Assembly (NCBI GenBank): GCA_018873245.2
Contig: JAEMBT020000008.1
Span: 10,763,172-10,827,171 of the forward strand
Reading direction: 5' to 3'
From: Archegozetes longisetosus
Lineage: Eukaryota > Arthropoda > Arachnida > Sarcoptiformes > Trhypochthoniidae
DNA: 64,000 nucleotides
Numbering within the stretch: the first letter of the stretch is position 1; the number at the start of each line of letters is the position of its first letter. Below, piece after piece: positions 46,268-57,565 of this stretch. A program made the translations under genes and the position numbers. The notes beneath the pieces were generated by a model. It had not been told where the DNA came from. It saw only the letters and a program-made list of their open reading frames with translations, and ran no database searches.

Positions 46268-47824
46268 ATGAAAACAATTAAAAGATTAACGAAGAAGATT
46301 TTTGATCAACCAATAGGTGTAACTCTGGGCAAGTATGAGAATTATCTTCAGCATAAATATATGATATCGACTGATTTCGCAGATTATTATAACAAAGTGA
46401 AACCAAGTAAACTCAAGAAATTCATATCATATACTATAACTTTATACTTGTTTTTAAATTCTTTTAAGTCTCTAATACTTGCTCTATCAAAAGATCCAAA
46501 ATATTGGGTATTATTGGGTGATCCACTTTATCTTACACTGGATCGCGTTCCTTATATAACATGCTATTTAACAATTACTTTCACGGCATTCTTAATGAGA
46601 CTTGTATTGAATTTGGGCGAAAACAATCATAACTTGTACTTTTTGGAAACGTTTTATTGCTTGAAGTCAAACAAACGCCATAAACTATCAGTTGAAAATC
46701 TAAGAAAGTTAGAAATAGTCATCAGATTCTTCGAGGTTATATTTCTTCGAATATTCCCAAATTGTTGTATAATTTCTGCAAATCTTGTTTATTGCTATTA
46801 TTGTATTATGGCTTATATGAAGAATGACTATGATTACTCTTTAATCAACCTGACGATTCATTGTATGATATTTTGTCTGAGCATTTATTTTATAGGCCAC
46901 ACAGGGATGAGTTGTCTCTCAATTCTGATGCTATCTGTTATTTATTTACGACTACTATTCAAACAAATTAATCAAAGATTCGAAAGATTATCAAATTTCA
47001 ATATTTTTCAAACAAGAATATTATTTGAACACAATTGCGTCTCTCTAATGGTTCGGGACTACAATAGAACTTTCAAATATTTTTTGGGCATTATTTATGG
47101 ATTTATTACTTTAGGAGTTCTGACAAGTGCTTACATGGCATTTATGGGAAAAGCAATTATAATTGTCAGATTTGGAATTGGAATAATTGCATTTTGTGCA
47201 TTCAATGCTACTTATTTTTCAACTCTAATATGTTCGAGACTTAGTAAAGAGGTATTTCCAAAATTTTTTTCAAATATGATTGTTAAGCACTATAATTGGA
47301 AATAAAACAATCCAATTCATAAGAGATAACTAACTTGTAAGAATTGCTTGCGCGTTAAACATTATATTGCAATTTAATATGTCTGTTTGTCTATGACTAT
47401 CAAAATTATTTATTTTTTTGACAAATCTGAATATAACACATGCGATAACACGTAAATACACAAGAAAATCATACTTTAGCTTAATTCGGATTGTTTTATT
47501 AATTTTTTTACATTTATTTTTAAAATACAGTCGGGTGCTTGCTATAAAGCAATCCATTCGCTTGTTGCTCGAAGTGATGGGAGAATAACAAATTTCAAAT
47601 TTAAATGGAAAGTAAGTATTGATTTCTTTATTTACAAAATCTGAATAATGTTTGTATTAAGTAATATGAATTATATTTTAAAGTTCATGTTATTTATGGA
47701 ACGTCTTTCTGGACCTACAATTGGCATCTATTGTCTGGACCTCTTTGAAATCAATTCTTTGAACTTCGCAAATGTAATTATCATTTCAATAACGATATAC
47801 TTCTCTAACTTTGCGTTTATTTAA
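46268..47824 (+). CDS. Gustatory-receptor-like chemoreceptor C, 3 exons, 401 aa
   Basis: I infer exons 46268-47251, 47531-47611 and 47684-47824. All introns are phase 0 with GT-AG ends (donors GTATTT and GTAAGT), and the exons join into 401 codons plus TAA. About seven hydrophobic helices are visible, for example KKFISYTITLYLFLNSF, then CYLTITFTAFLMRLVL, then NLTIHCMIFCLSIYFIG. The C-terminal exon reads GIYCLDLFEINSLNFAN, then a last helix ending TIYFSNFAFI. Length, topology, and short phase-0 C-terminal exons are characteristic of arthropod gustatory receptors. The canonical TYxxxxxQF tail is only partly kept. It would act as a ligand-gated channel subunit in chemosensory neurons. It is the intact member of a local family of three. 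The ligand cannot be guessed. Confidence 0.85.
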
Positions 47825-48334
47825 ATGTTGAATAGGTTATATTTTACGGATTATTTTTAGAAATTTTTCAGGAATAAATTTAATTTGCAACTCGTTGAAA
47901 TATTTGTAATTTTTGAAGTATTTTATTCTTTTCTACTCTTTTAGTATAACATATCGTCAGCTCTATTGTTCTTATTGATAACTGGATTAATTTACAATTA
48001 TCAGTTCTAATTATCCTCGCGTTAACAATCTTTTCAAATTTATTATGAATTTCTATACCACAAAAAATGTTTAATTCAATTAAAATAGACAAGTGTATAA
48101 GTTCATATCCGCGTCTCATGCAAGAATTGCAAAGAGGAAGTGGAGAAACTCTCATTGCAATTACAATATCGAAATGAAAAAAGATAAGGATATGGTTAGA
48201 TTCTTTTTAATCATAAACCAATCTTCATGTTGGCCGCACCAGATCAGTGCTATTGATCCGACGGTGTTTATGTAACACCGAGTGATGAAGCGATGAAGCG
48301 ATGAAGCTTGATATAAAACGGAGCAGAAGATAGG

Positions 48335-50090
48335 TTCAATGAGGATCAAATGCATATGAAAGTAGAGAACGATCGCTAGTATCACTGGTGCGACAAATTG
48401 GGACATTTGGTTTGGCAGGACTTCCTCTCAGCTCGTGGGGGAGTGATTAGAGGAACACCAGATAATACCAGAAATGAATCAGATTCCGATCAAACAGAGT
48501 TAGAAATGGAACGAATGGTATCCAAGCTCAAGAATCGCCCATCTGTTGTTGTTTGGGTTATCTTCAATGAGGGTTGGGGTCAACACGACACAACTAGGAT
48601 TGTGGGACTGTTCAGAAAATAGGATCCGACTAGACTTATTGATGAGGCCAGTGGTAGTGTTGACCACCAATTTGGTGATATCCGTGACTATCGTTCACAT
48701 CCTGAACCCAACAGGTGGCCGGATTACGCGAAAAGAATTCATGTTCAGGGAGAGTATAGAGGAGTGGATCTGTTTGTGAAGGACCACCAATGGCAACAAG
48801 ATGCCAAAATGACTCTCCACTTCGCAACAGTCAATAGTACTGAACAATGGCAGAAGTGGTCTATTGATAGAATGACTGTGATCAGAGCTAACACTATCGT
48901 TGGATTAGGCGGTGCTGTCTACACAAAGATTACTGATATCGAGTTCGAAGACACAGGAATATTGTAATAACGTCTAAGCTTCTTAATTAGACCTATACCA
49001 AAATACTTTTGTAATAATCTATATTGCTAAATTAATTTTCATAACTCACAGGATATGTCAACATTTATTACCGATCTAAAGATTACTTTTTGTTTGTACA
49101 AAAGAAATCTTCACATGCTTGTCTCAACTGTACAAGTTATGAAGACAGCTGAGAGTAAGCATATTTCAACTCTTAAAACCTACCTAAGTATGTCCTAGTT
49201 AAACAATCTCCCAATCCTAGCTAAATGTGCTATTGACCTTAAAAGGTTTAGCCTATCATTGTAAAACATTTTCTAATTAAACCCGCCTATTGTTCCTATA
49301 AAATGTCGTGTTTTTCTTAAATTTTTCGCTCTTTACTCCAGTGTTAAAATCCTGTGAAATCTTATGTAATTTGTATTGTGGTTATGTTAAATAAAGTGCT
49401 TATATTTTAAATTTGATTTCATACACGCTCCTATTAAAGATCCAGACTTTACAATATTAACTTATGAAAGAGCTTTTGAAAATTTTACTAACATTTCGCA
49501 ACTTAAAAGCTTTGCGGATAAGTTCTACCTGACACAATCAGTGGCTCATATAATTATACCATCAGGTAATGAATAATATCAAGGAATTAATTAGCACGAA
49601 AGTTAATCTATTATTTTAATCTACCATGTTAAAAATCTATTATTTAAAGCCCATCATAGCTCAAAAATTGAGTGGCATTATACGACTAAAGCCCCGGAAG
49701 CAGACTGGAATCAATTAACTTTTAATGATTCGCATTAGAGTAAAGGTATGTCTGGAATCAGTACCAAAGGAATCCCTAATATTAGGATTAATACTGAATG
49801 GAGAACACCTGACATTCGACTGAGAAAAATTTGAGATATAAACCGGAAAACTACCGAAACATCCAATTCTGTACTTATACTATGACGACACGGCAAAAGT
49901 GTTCATAAATGGACTTCAAGTCGACAATGATTTGTATGATCCTCATCTCACCAGATATGCAGCCTTCGATGTCGATCCGCATTCCCATAAAGTAGGAGAG
50001 AATGTGATTGCAGTTCATTGCCATCAAATCTCTGGTAATCAAGGAATAGATGTCGGAATTCTCGAGATTTGTTATGATAATTGTGGTTAA
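48335..50090 (+). pseudogene. Glycoside hydrolase family 2 relic (catalytic barrel end plus C-terminal domain)
   Basis: The frame at 48335-48967 contains LGHLVWQDF, then RPSVVVWVIFNEGWGQHDT with the acid/base Glu, then DPTRLIDEASG, then GEYRGVDLF with the putative nucleophile Glu, then GGAVYTKITDIEFE. This order matches the C-terminal half of a GH2 TIM barrel. TAG codons at 48377-48379 and 48620-48622 interrupt it where Trp and probably Tyr belong. At about 49670-50090 an accessory sugar-binding domain follows: WHYTTKAPEADW, TEWRTPDIRLRK, YYDDTAKVFINGLQV and NVIAVHCHQISGNQGIDVG. It has another TAG and one frameshift. Proteins of this design are common in bacteria. The spacer 48967-49450 is a repeat also found at 45189. 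The gene is dead but still easy to recognise. Confidence 0.75.
48967..49450 (+). repeat. ~480 bp duplicated segment, copy 2
   Basis: It matches 45189-45660 with moderate divergence. It lies between the two parts of the GH2 relic, so it is either an insertion into the gene or part of its original spacer or intron. Confidence 0.7.
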
Positions 50091-50213
50091 AAACTATAAT
50101 TTTCTGTATATGTTGTAAATCAGTAATAAAAATCTGTATTTACTTGACCTTTAGCTCATTGTAGAAATTGTAGATTCATTATTTGGTTTACTTTTTATAG
50201 TTGATTAAAATTA

Positions 50214-50394
50214 CTGTGATCTGCAATTGCTATTAATCAAATAGTCGAAGTAGCACTTTGCTTCAACATATGCAAATTTGGTTTTTAGACCAATATAACA
50301 AAAAATGATGCAATACAATAGAAAATCTAAAGTTTTATGTTTTGAAACAAAGTGCTATTTCAACTGTTTGATTAATAGCAATTGCAGATCACAG
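50214..50394. mobile_element. 181 bp MITE with TA flanks
   Basis: Ends CTGTGATCTGCAATTGCTAT and the inverse, with ~50 bp arms. TA at 50212-50213 and 50395-50396. No coding capacity. Confidence 0.85.
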
Positions 50395-50396
50395 TA

Positions 50397-51424
50397 CAAG
50401 CAATCAGTGTTTAAGATTAAAGCAAAACAAAAATTCAATCTTTGAGTAACATTTCTGAGAGTTTTAAGGTATTATTTATGAGAATAAGAGCAAATGCTAA
50501 ATTTACTTAATAAATAGTTTATCTCCAACAGGATGTTTGAGACATTTATGTAATATATACGTTTTAAATTTTGAAACTTTTCAATACTCAATTAATAATA
50601 TCTATTATTAATCAATCCGTCATTGTGTTCTTCAGTGTCTTTGCTGTGGATATTAATGAATCGTATGTAGTCTATACTATCTGATTATCTTATCAATTTT
50701 TCTCAAATTTTTTCACATCAGCTCAGAAGCATTTAATCTTGAAGAGTATTCAAAAAGATATCAACTTATAATTGATTTAAGAATTTTTAAATTACACTAA
50801 AATATCTCTTCAGAGAATGATCACCAGTTCGCAATCAAATTAAAACTAGATGAGCGTCAACAGTAGATCCTGTGAAGCTATGGCCAGAATATCCGAGACC
50901 TCCATTAGTCAGGAATCGTGTTATTACACGTATTACATGTAGACTTATATTGTACAGATTTTTCTCCGAGCATATTAATTGTATTCTATTATTCCTTCTT
51001 GAATGCACATTCGAGTATTTTTATTTTGTTACTTTTAATTTCTCTTAATCAATCATTGACTTGTCATCAAAATATTAAGCATTACTCGATAGTATACTTG
51101 TCTTTCTCAAAGATGCGACATCAAAATTTTCATTAACCCAAAATATTAAAATAGAAATTAAGTGTTAGATTATATATTATTAGAACAAGGATTGGATTTA
51201 GACTATTTATAGTGAAATATAACTAGAATTTCGACTTTAACCTTAGATTTGATCTCGATTATTCATGTATTTAGTGTTTATATTCAAGATTTTACTTGAT
51301 GTCTTACATTCGATTTTATCATTATTTTTTTTGTTACTTATTTTCATCGGCTTTCGTCTTGACTCGTGGTTATTTGATTTAACATTTTTATCTTTGCTTT
51401 TTAATTACAAGGTTACCGTGTTCT
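50397..51424. other. Intergenic stretch
   Basis: No gene or repeat recognised. A 72-codon hydrophobic frame at 50918-51136 has no family features. Confidence 0.4.
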
Positions 51425-51432
51425 ATTAGAAC

Positions 51433-51912
51433 TAGACTTGCCACCTATTTTTCGACTGAATCCTATACAAAATATACCACAGGGGGTACCTATATATATA
51501 TATATACTTTTGGAATTTATTATTCATTGGTTGATGTCTATCAGTAATCAATTGCATCATTAAATCTATCAATATTTGTTGTTATTAAATCTACTAAAAC
51601 AAATATTTTTGCTTAGTTTAGTATAATTAATTAAATTCTATTTCAAGACAACATAAAATAAAGTATTAACTCTAATCAGGAGTTTTTTGCTATGAACAAA
51701 TACTAACAAGAAATCGTTCAAGAGTTTGTTCTTTATAAATGATGCACTATTGGAACAAACAATTATTATATCAATTTTGTTATACCAATTAAATATCAAT
51801 TGTTTTGTTTTAATTTCATTTCACTCTATGGATCCTGTACAATTACTGTTTTTTTCAATTTCTGTCAATACTCCTGTAAACTGACCGCAATCCTGTACAG
51901 GTGGTAAGTCTA
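51433..51912. mobile_element. ~480 bp hAT-like MITE
   Basis: The ends TAGACTTGCCACCT and AGGTGGTAAGTCTA are inverted with one mismatch. The flanking octamers ATTAGAAC and ATTAAAAG agree at six positions, consistent with a slightly decayed 8 bp duplication. No transposase. Confidence 0.65.
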
Positions 51913-51957
51913 ATTAAAAGTCGTTAAGTTTAGAAAATTTTTAAAGTATCATTTATA

Positions 51958-52037
51958 TTAGGTCAAACCATAAGTAATTGCAAACTTTTTCATAATAAAA
52001 CATGAAAAAGTTTGCAATTACTTATGGTTTGACCTAA
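51958..52037. mobile_element. 80 bp perfect-palindrome element with TA flanks
   Basis: Two ~36 bp arms, starting TTAGGTCAAACCATAAGT and its inverse, surround an ~8 bp AT loop. TA flanks both sides. TTAGGTCA ends match those of the mariner at 52911-54266. This appears to be two terminal repeats with everything between them deleted. Confidence 0.85.
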
Positions 52038-52039
52038 TA

Positions 52040-52908
52040 TATATACTAGCTATAAAGCCCTTCAGAAGAACAGGAAATATCTAGTTCAGGCCTGGCCCTG
52101 TTTACCGATAGCCAGATCACCGATGGCCTTGAAAAATTTCTTACCAACAATTTTCACCAATTTTCTCACTTTCAATATAATTTCATTTGAGAATTTCTAT
52201 AGTTTTTCTCATATGTCAACAATTTCCTACAAAATTAAAAAAATCACGCAGTAAATAGAAACTTATAAATTAAGAACGCTATAAATATTTATTTAACCTG
52301 TATATAATCCAAGCCAACCCAACTCAATCTAACTTAACCTAACTCAACGGAAAAAATCAGACCCAACACAATCTAATCCGATCTAAAAATCTAATGAAAT
52401 CTTTAAAGAATTCTTGAGAAATGAAAAAAACTGATCGAACCGAATTAACGTGAATTATAGGGTTCAGCTCAATTTTGTATAACTCGCATTAGTACGGTAT
52501 GATTCTACAGAATTCCGCTGGAAATAATTCAATTTAGAACAACTCTTTATAACTTATTAATATTGATTTTTATTGTATAATATTCAGTTGAGATTAGTGC
52601 ATCCCTGAAATTCATTTAAATTCCAATAAATTCAGCTCATTTATGCTACTTTCGTTTCTATTCTATTTATTTCGGTCTAAGGTTGCTTGAAAGTTTATAT
52701 TAAAATATCGAAAGTAAATACGATGGAAATACGGGGTATTTGACAAATAACTAAATAATTTAATTTGGTTATTTTGATTATAAAATCTTATTTGAAACTC
52801 AACGCCCTTTATTTTCATTAATAATGAGAATCTTTTTATTTACTTTTCTTAATCAATCATGACTTTCAATGCTGAAGAGGGAATTTTTGTTGTGAATATA
52901 CAGTATAT
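52040..52908. other. Intergenic stretch
   Basis: No gene or repeat recognised. A short tract near 52315-52380 is rich in AACC/AACTC runs. Confidence 0.4.
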
Positions 52909-52910
52909 TA

Positions 52911-54266
52911 TTAGGTCAGCCGGAAAATAACCGGAATATTAGAAATCATAGACTTTAAAAGATATTTATTATATAATAATATAATTATACAATATATTCT
53001 TCCCCTGTCTGGGTGACTAAAGCCCACCGCTCTGGGAGGTGTCGTATTCTTGTAGCCTCATCTTTTAGATTTATTTCTTTAATAACTTCATCATAAGCAG
53101 CTTTAAGTTCATCCTCATTGGCAAATCTCTTTCCTTTGCCAGGCTTCTTTATTCTAGCGATACCACCATAGTCGCAAGGATTCAAATCAGGGCTATAAGG
53201 GGGATGTTTTAACACCTCCCATCGATGTCGTTTGAAAAATTCTTGAACTTTCTGATGTTTGTGTGGCTTAGCATTGTCATGTAAGATGAGTGGTCTCGCA
53301 ATACGGTTTTTTTGTCTCTCGGTGCAATATTTCGGACAAAAAATTAAGATAAACTTCAAAATTGACGTTTTTATTTTTTGATAAAATTTGATAAGCTATG
53401 ATCCGATTTCGATGAAACGCTACGATCATCATTACCTTCCAGTCACTCATTGTTGCCCTGACTTTGGTCGGCCTACGACAAAGAATAAAGCCACTCACAT
53501 AATTTTTAGATTTCGAAAATTTAACTTTAAATAATTACGGTGTTTGGTTAGGTAGGATCCATTGACGTGAACTCTTAGCATCTAATGGGTCATAGCTTTT
53601 CAGCCAAGTTTCATCGATTGCTATAATTCTTTCCAGAATATCATGGTTACTATTACATCTTTCAAGGTTCTCTGTAGAAATATGTACCCGTAACTCCTTT
53701 TGTTCGGGTTTTAATTCGTATGGTACCCATCTTGAGGCTACCTTTCTTGCCCCTACCATATTCAAAAGATCCTTTGTACTCGTGATACCAATACCTAATT
53801 CTTGGGCCAAATCTTCGGTCCTCTAGTAATTGCCCTCATTTAAAAGCTCCTTAAGTTTTTGTTCGTGTGTTATATCAGTCGAAGTACGAGGTCTTCCTGG
53901 GTGAGGGGCGTCCTCGCTGCTTAGGCGCCTTCTATCTTTAAATTGATTATAAAGGTCATATACCTGACTTTTGCTTAATGCACTTCTCCGAGCTATTTTA
54001 TCCAACATCTTATAAACTTCAATAGCAGGAGTGTTCAATAGAACATGACATTTAATAAATGCACGTTGTTCTTGATTTGTAACACTAGCTCGAAGTGGGT
54101 CCACTTTTGAACCATAAACAGAAATTGTATTTAAAAGCACAAGAAATACAAGCGACCGCATCATTCACTTTCTTTTACTCTAATGTGCAATAATATAACA
54201 TAAACATGTTTACAACTTTTATCAGTAACGTGATTAAAAAGTCCGATTAATTTCCGGCTGACCTAA
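52911..54266 (-). mobile_element. Mariner transposon, ~1.36 kb, inactive
   Basis: Terminal inverted repeats TTAGGTCAGCCGGAAA and their inverse are flanked by TA at 52909-52910 and 54267-54268. The length is typical of mariner elements. The single gene inside is broken. Confidence 0.9.
52985..54164 (-). pseudogene. Mariner DD34D transposase, two stops and a frameshift
   Basis: From the N-terminus: a helix-turn-helix with SALSKSQVYDLYNQFKDRR and the GRP linker at 53885-54164, an in-frame TAG at 53823-53825, a second helix region with ARKVASRWVPYEL, and the first catalytic Asp in IAIDETWLKSYDP. After an in-frame TAA at 53535-53537 comes SDWKVMMIVAF, then a frameshift near 53340. The second Asp follows in LILHDNAKPH and the third in SPDLNPCDY. 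The last two Asp residues are 34 apart, as in true mariners. The catalytic residues survive but the frame is disrupted, so it cannot make a protein. Confidence 0.85.
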
Positions 54267-54499
54267 TATTTAAGTTAAAAAGTCTAGTAACAGTCCAGAG
54301 AAAGAGCCTCTAACCAACCACATAATTTGAACACATTGTATCACAAATTCTTATTTTTTCACTTATTGTAAATATTTCATTGAAAAATCTGAATAAATTT
54401 GAAAATATTAAATTTTGAACTTATGTAGTTATTTGTCGAACACCCTGTAAATGTGTTAAATTTAAAGATATCTATATGGATATAAAGATATCTAAATTA

Positions 54500-54725
54500 A
54501 AGATTGCTACTCAAATATCTATATGGCTATAGGTTAGATTCCTAGCAGATATAGTTATTTTTTCAAAAATAAAAAATTTCCTTATTTGCTTTTTTGGAAA
54601 AAAATAGCCAGTGCTACATCTCCCAGTCATACTAATCAAAATATGCAATTGATTCGGGTCTAAAGTTCGAATACATAAAAGGGTAGACATACATATCTGC
54701 CCTTTATTATTAGAGATCTCATGAA
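54500..54725 (+). repeat. tRNA-derived SINE-like repeat, copy 1
   Basis: It contains a decayed B box (GGTTAGATTCC) followed by ATAGTTATTTTTTC, ATAGCCAGT, CAGTCATAC and a tail CCCTTTATTAT. It shares this order with 55085-55335 and 57290-57565. Confidence 0.6.
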
Positions 54726-55084
54726 GCTGGTTTAATTTGCTTTTATGATTAAAAGCTAATTCATAAAGAAATTATAATAAGTGCTGAAACTTAAACAATG
54801 ATGTAATTTAACCCAATCCTCAACTGTTAATTTCTTATTTCTTATAAATGTTAAAACAGATCTTTATAAAATTGATATTTAAAAGTTATTTATTAACTTT
54901 AGATCAGAGAATCCTACTAAACAATTTAATAATGATTTCAACAGATAAAACAAAAGACAACAAAAGCTCAGAACATAAGCATCTAACGTATGCTCCAAAA
55001 CCTTCTCCGCAACTCTTAAAAAATTATTTTTATGAGTTTTTAGCTAAATTTGCCACTTAGAAAAATTGTTGTGCATAGTCAAAA

Positions 55085-55335
55085 AGGGTTAAACCATTTA
55101 ATTGATGGAATCTCTATTATATTGATGATTCTAGGTTCGATCCCAGGTAGCGCATAGTTATTTTTGCTAAAATTAAATTCTTTTTATTTCTTTTTCTAAA
55201 AAATGAATAGCCATTGCTGTGCGTCCTAGTCATGTTGATTATGAATATATAATTCTTTCGAGTTTAAAGTGTCCACAGTCCGAATGCATAGAACAGACAA
55301 ACGCACTTTTGCTCCTTATCATATAGATGTGCCAT
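55085..55335 (+). repeat. tRNA-derived SINE-like repeat, copy 2
   Basis: It has an RNA polymerase III B box (GGTTCGATCCC) in a tRNA-T-arm-like context, then the shared body and a GCTCCTTATCATATAGAT tail. Confidence 0.65.
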
Positions 55336-55439
55336 TGCCAGATAACGAACTAACTTCGTCTCCAATAGAAGTAAAAGCCAAAGCGCTGTTATAATTTCTT
55401 ATATTCTTGATGAAGTTCTTGGAGTTGTGATTTAACCCC

Positions 55440-55921
55440 GTTAAAAGATTTTTTTAGTAGAGGCAGAGGTTTCAAAGTTTGAAGTGTGACACGTCCTTTG
55501 TGCCAGAAGTTGTATATCCTCCATCGGAAGGCTTTTCTTTCTCAAAATTTTTTGAATTACAATTTGAACAAACATCATTCAACGGTCCTATATAATGTTC
55601 TTCAACATCATTGAAAGTAATATGAGTTGAATTATTACGAATACATACTCTCATCCTATTTGCTTGAATTCTTCCCCTTCGTTGTAGTTCGGATTGCTGT
55701 TCACACTGAGTTTTCTAGCTGTTTGATTCACATTCATTTCTTCGTAGCCTTTCTTCAAATTCGTTGGCTCTGAATTCTAAATGCCTAACGGCATCTTGTT
55801 GTAATCTATCAACTCTCTGCTCCTCTATCTCATTTAATCTTCTGAGATTCTTAGAATTATAGTTTCTTAGAAGATGTCGTTGATAACTATCTGCGCTCAT
55901 TTTTATCTTCTTAGGTGGCAT
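55440..55921 (-). pseudogene. Helitron protein relic (N-terminal region)
   Basis: The frame starts MPPKKIKMSADSYQRHLLRN, runs as an Arg/Glu-rich coiled region, meets a TAG at 55715-55717 and continues in frame through KTQCEQQSELQRRGRIQ. It then reads EEHYIGPLNDVCSNCNSKNF with KPSDGG, and a second stop falls at about 55472. The HYIGP-N-C-C...F..E.P.D pattern is the zinc-finger-like segment just before the Helitron N-like domain in Helitron Rep/helicase proteins. Rep and helicase domains are absent. It is a fragment of a dead Helitron. Confidence 0.6.
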
Positions 55922-56159
55922 AATCCCAGATAAAAGTTTAATCTACTTAATGGTGACTTATTTTTATCTATGATGATAATAACGCCTTAACTAAAATGCA
56001 GTTTGTAAATGATTTTTTCTTCAATTAATTATAATTCTTTTATTATTACTCAAAAGTAAATTTTAATATAGTTGTTTTAGACAAAATGCAATTTATTTAT
56101 TTACAATATTAATACAATTCGTAATTTTATTGTTTTAATGAAAATAAATTAGAAATAAA

Positions 56160-56689
56160 AAGATTAATCGCGAAATCCACGCATAGATCTTGATAGTATT
56201 TAGATGGCTTTTTATCTGCTGGCGGTGCTTTAAGATTCGGATCCGGTCTAAATGTGACAACCTCCGACTCCGATCTGTTGTCCAGGATCAAAAGTTTTTG
56301 ACGTTTAGGAATCGGTTACCAAAATCGCTTTTCTTCAGCTTTTCGCTTCTCATCCCCAACTTTCTCGGCTAAACGGATGTTGTCCAAGCGGAGTTTTTTG
56401 GCTCGAGCACGGAGGCTTTTAGTGGCGTTATTCCTTTCCTAGTCTTGTCTTGAAATGGCGATCGTGGTTCAAGTGGAAGAGGAAGTTGGAGTAAGATATT
56501 AGAGATAGACTTAAAATCGTAATTTGGAATCTGCGAAAAATCGAGATTTTCAATGTCCAGATCATCGGTCACTTTAGTTGAAGTCGTAGGTTGCATTATT
56601 ATCAACGGCGCTTCACTATTAGGTGATGCAGTTATCGCCTGACTGCACAAATTGAGGTTTCTCAAAGGTAGTGTCCATAGACTTAACAC
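56160..56689 (-). pseudogene. Unrecognised coding remnant
   Basis: The minus strand has a 106-codon frame (56369-56689) with acidic and Pro-rich stretches such as VTDDLDIENLDFSQIPNYDF. After a frameshift it continues with LRLDNIRLAEKVGDEKRKAE and then, past a stop, SEVVTFRPDPNLKAPPADKK. The composition is that of real protein, but I do not recognise a family. It may belong to the neighbouring Helitron or another transposon. Confidence 0.35.
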
Positions 56690-57289
56690 AATCTCAATGT
56701 AAAGTATTGATTTAGAGGGGGTAATATCATCGCTTTTAAAAACTTAGGCTATTCAAAGAGAGGCTAATGGGTACTGCTAACGATGAATAATTTTTGTCAG
56801 TAGAGCAACAGCAAAAAATTCTTGTATTGAATAGCTTGAATTCAATTATTAATATCTATTCTTTATCACAGCTTCTAAAGTGTTTTAGAGTTTGAAGGTT
56901 AGTTTTATCTGGAGAGCTAAAATTTTTCTTTAATAAGCTATTAATTATTAAAGTTTTCATATTTATTAATCTGAAATTTATTATTATTTTAAAATATAAT
57001 AAGTTAATTAGATTTTATTTAATTACAATCTCAGCGATTAAATTTGATTTATTAACTTATTGGAAGAATTCAATTTGATTTACACGGGTAGACAAAACTT
57101 TAATGGACATTAATCACCAATTACTAACCAAACATCAATATAAATAAAAGAAACTACACCTAAACCTCTCCATCTTGAACACGTAGTTAAATCCTTTCTA
57201 AAAAGATTAAAAGAAAATCTTAATTCCTTATGAGTTTACTTATGTCTTTATAAAATGGGCTTAACAGCGTGTTGAAGATAGAGAGGTAT
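56690..57289. other. Intergenic stretch
   Basis: AT-rich, no gene or repeat recognised. Confidence 0.4.
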
Positions 57290-57565
57290 AGCTGTATCAT
57301 TATACTTATGCCATGACGTCTAATGTTTAAAGTACCCGCGCCTATAGCTGTAGGTTCGATTCCTGGCATGGGATAGTTATTTTTTCGAAAAATAAAATTT
57401 TTCCTTTTCACTTTTTTGAAAAATAAATAGCCAGTTCTGTACCTTCTGGTCATACAGATCACAAATATGTAATCAGTTCGAGTCTAAAGTCCCACAGTTC
57501 GAATGCATAATAGAACAGACAGACAACGTTTGCTCCTTATTATATAGATATATATATCACTGGTA
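57290..57565 (+). repeat. tRNA-derived SINE-like repeat, copy 3 (best preserved)
   Basis: A good B box (GGTTCGATTCC) in TAGCTGTAGGTTCGATTCCT is followed by ATAGTTATTTTTTCGAAAAA, AATAGCCAGTTCTG, TCTAAAGTCCCACAGTTCGA and a TGCTCCTTATTATATAGATA tail with TA repeats. The A box is degenerate. Confidence 0.65.
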
